A stretch of 64,000 nt of DNA, taken from the NCBI GenBank assembly GCA_947497175.1, contig CANMFM010000008.1:124001-188000 (forward strand), written 5' to 3'. The first letter of the stretch is position 1. Each line of letters starts with the position of its first letter. The notes under the pieces were generated by a model. It ran no database searches. It was given only the letters and a program-made list of their open reading frames with translations, and was not told where the DNA came from. The DNA comes from an uncultured Aquimarina sp. (lineage in GTDB: Bacteria > Bacteroidota > Bacteroidia > Flavobacteriales > Flavobacteriaceae). Below are positions 63,288-64,000 of the stretch, in pieces. Made by a program: the position numbers and the translations under genes.

Positions 63288-63315
63288 TTGGTAATTCATA
63301 TTTTTAGTATGTTTG
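63288..63315 (+). promoter_or_regulatory. promoter of the arginine decarboxylase transcript
   Basis: TTG (63288-63290) and TATGTTTG (63308-63315) are 17 bases apart, within the range of Bacteroidota promoters. It lies about 290 bases upstream of the arginine decarboxylase start codon and predicts a long leader. Confidence 0.6.
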
Positions 63316-63321
63316 TACCAT

Positions 63322-63604
63322 AATGAGTTCATAAATAAGAACGCATTGCCTTTAAAAAATGAAATCTTTTTTCAGATTCGGGCTTAGGAGAATAAAGAAG
63401 TCTACTCCAAAAGCTGCCTTAGGGATAGGGATCCGAATTCTCAGGCTGACTTCTGAAACTCATACTGCATTTTTGCTGTTAGTGCAAAAGTCTTTTGCAC
63501 CGTCCACTATTTTTATTATACGTATTTGAGTTGATTAGAAATGATCCAACCGCTACTCTATTTGAAGTAATTCAAACATTTTTTAATTATTTAATTACAA
63601 AACA
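63322..63604 (+). ncRNA. long, possibly structured 5' leader of arginine decarboxylase
   Basis: About 280 bases of leader would follow the promoter at 63288. They contain the inverted repeat AGAAGTC / GACTTCT (63396-63402 and 63448-63454) enclosing GC-richer sequence, and a hairpin-like GTGCAAAAG / CTTTTGCAC (63482-63500). There is no open frame of note and no match to a riboswitch consensus that I know. A regulatory leader is possible, not shown. The other part of the gap (63086-63287) shows nothing. Confidence 0.35.
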
Positions 63605-64000
63605 ATGAAAACAAAATATTTTGATCTCATCGATCAAACTTTTGATTTTCCTCAGGAAGAGTTTGCTTTAAAGAACGACTCGCTTCACTTCCACGGAATT
63701 GATTTAAAAGCACTTATAAAAGAACATGGTGCGCCGCTTAAATTTACATACCTGCCAAAAATCTCAGAAAATATAAACCGGGCAAAAAGTTGGTTTACAG
63801 ATGCTATTAACAAGAATAATTACAAGGGTTCTTACCACTATTGTTATTGCACCAAAAGCTCTCATTTTAAACATGTATTAGATGAAGCTTTAAAAAATGA
63901 CATACATATTGAAACATCATCAGCTTTCGATATTGATATTGTTGAGAATCTAAAAGCCGCAGGAAAAATCAATGACAATACTTACATTGTAAGTAACGGT
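63605..64000 (+). CDS. speA: arginine decarboxylase, N-terminal part (partial)
   Basis: The first 132 codons run off the window end. The start MKTKYFDLIDQTFDFPQEEF, then HYCYCTKSSHFKHVLDEALK, places the pyridoxal-phosphate Lys in the YCTKSSHF segment (about residue 82). IHIETSSAFDIDIVENLK follows as the next TIM-barrel strand. This fits the fold-type III decarboxylases annotated as arginine decarboxylase in Flavobacteriaceae. It makes agmatine, the first step to polyamines. A different basic-amino-acid decarboxylase cannot be excluded. Confidence 0.82.
   Translation, partial: MKTKYFDLIDQTFDFPQEEFALKNDSLHFHGIDLKALIKEHGAPLKFTYLPKISENINRAKSWFTDAINKNNYKGSYHYCYCTKSSHFKHVLDEALKNDIHIETSSAFDIDIVENLKAAGKINDNTYIVSNG

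Noticed and set aside
1..64000. CRISPR array, prophage or insertion sequence
   Set aside because: No regularly spaced identical repeats, no cas, integrase, transposase or phage structural genes are visible on either strand.

Overview
The window looks like a chromosomal piece of a marine member of the Flavobacteriaceae (Bacteroidota), close to Aquimarina and relatives. The base composition is strongly AT-rich. Two secreted enzymes end in a type IX secretion (T9SS) C-terminal sorting domain. Start codons lack Shine-Dalgarno sequences, and several genes and both tRNAs are preceded by the Bacteroidota -7 box TAnnTTTG. Flavobacterial families are common: 2TM-domain proteins, GIN/DUF2807 proteins, DUF2141, a LETM1-related protein and a LytS-type kinase. 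I see no phage, insertion sequence, CRISPR array or rRNA. The species cannot be named from this sequence alone.

Layout. 1-8.5 kb: the end of an S41-type peptidase, two alpha/beta hydrolases (one fused to OsmC), a LysE exporter, a SigZ-like sigma factor, a PhzF isomerase, a T9SS-exported metallophosphoesterase and an integral membrane protein. 8.5-17.3 kb: a T9SS-exported M36 metalloprotease, a YdeI-like protein, a lipoprotein Cu/Zn superoxide dismutase, a LETM1-related protein, an ECF sigma factor with its likely membrane regulator, and a type II NADH dehydrogenase. 17.8-24.1 kb: a TonB-dependent receptor, DUF2141 and TPR-like periplasmic proteins, then a LytS-type kinase carrying a 2TM domain, two stand-alone 2TM proteins and a LytTR regulator. 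24.2-33.5 kb: an acyltransferase, a Nudix hydrolase and a cyclophilin with overlapping head-to-head starts, and an RDD / SpoIIM / DUF4129 / DUF4350 / MoxR / DUF58 envelope cluster.

33.8-44.6 kb: a second DUF2141 protein, an OxyR-like regulator, AIM24-like and DUF4442 proteins, and a PadR-PspC-GIN cluster whose genes share a nearly identical 20-bp leader element. Thioredoxin reductase and a TRIC-type channel follow. 44.8-49.5 kb: a probable iron/siderophore locus (small CxxxC protein, TonB receptor, two PepSY membrane proteins). 49.6-56.2 kb: a lipoprotein, an OmpA-like protein, an SLC13 symporter, an RraA-like protein, a lipocalin-like protein, tRNA-Pro(GGG) and cydAB. 56.2-57.8 kb: tRNA-Pro(UGG) surrounded by decayed genes, including a T9SS cargo reduced to its two ends and an ECF sigma gene that lost its sigma-2 region. 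57.8-64 kb: a small MscS channel, a universal stress protein, a CPA2 antiporter, RimK with an aspartoacylase-like protein, and the start of arginine decarboxylase behind a long leader.

Taken together this is mostly ordinary chromosomal content: redox and respiration (ndh, cydAB, trxB, SOD, OxyR, OsmC), envelope stress sensing, nutrient import and secreted hydrolases. I found no clear new defence or mobile system. The most unusual points are the 2TM/LytS/LytTR cassette, the repeated leader element, the small CxxxC protein of the iron locus, the gene graveyard around tRNA-Pro and the long leader of arginine decarboxylase.
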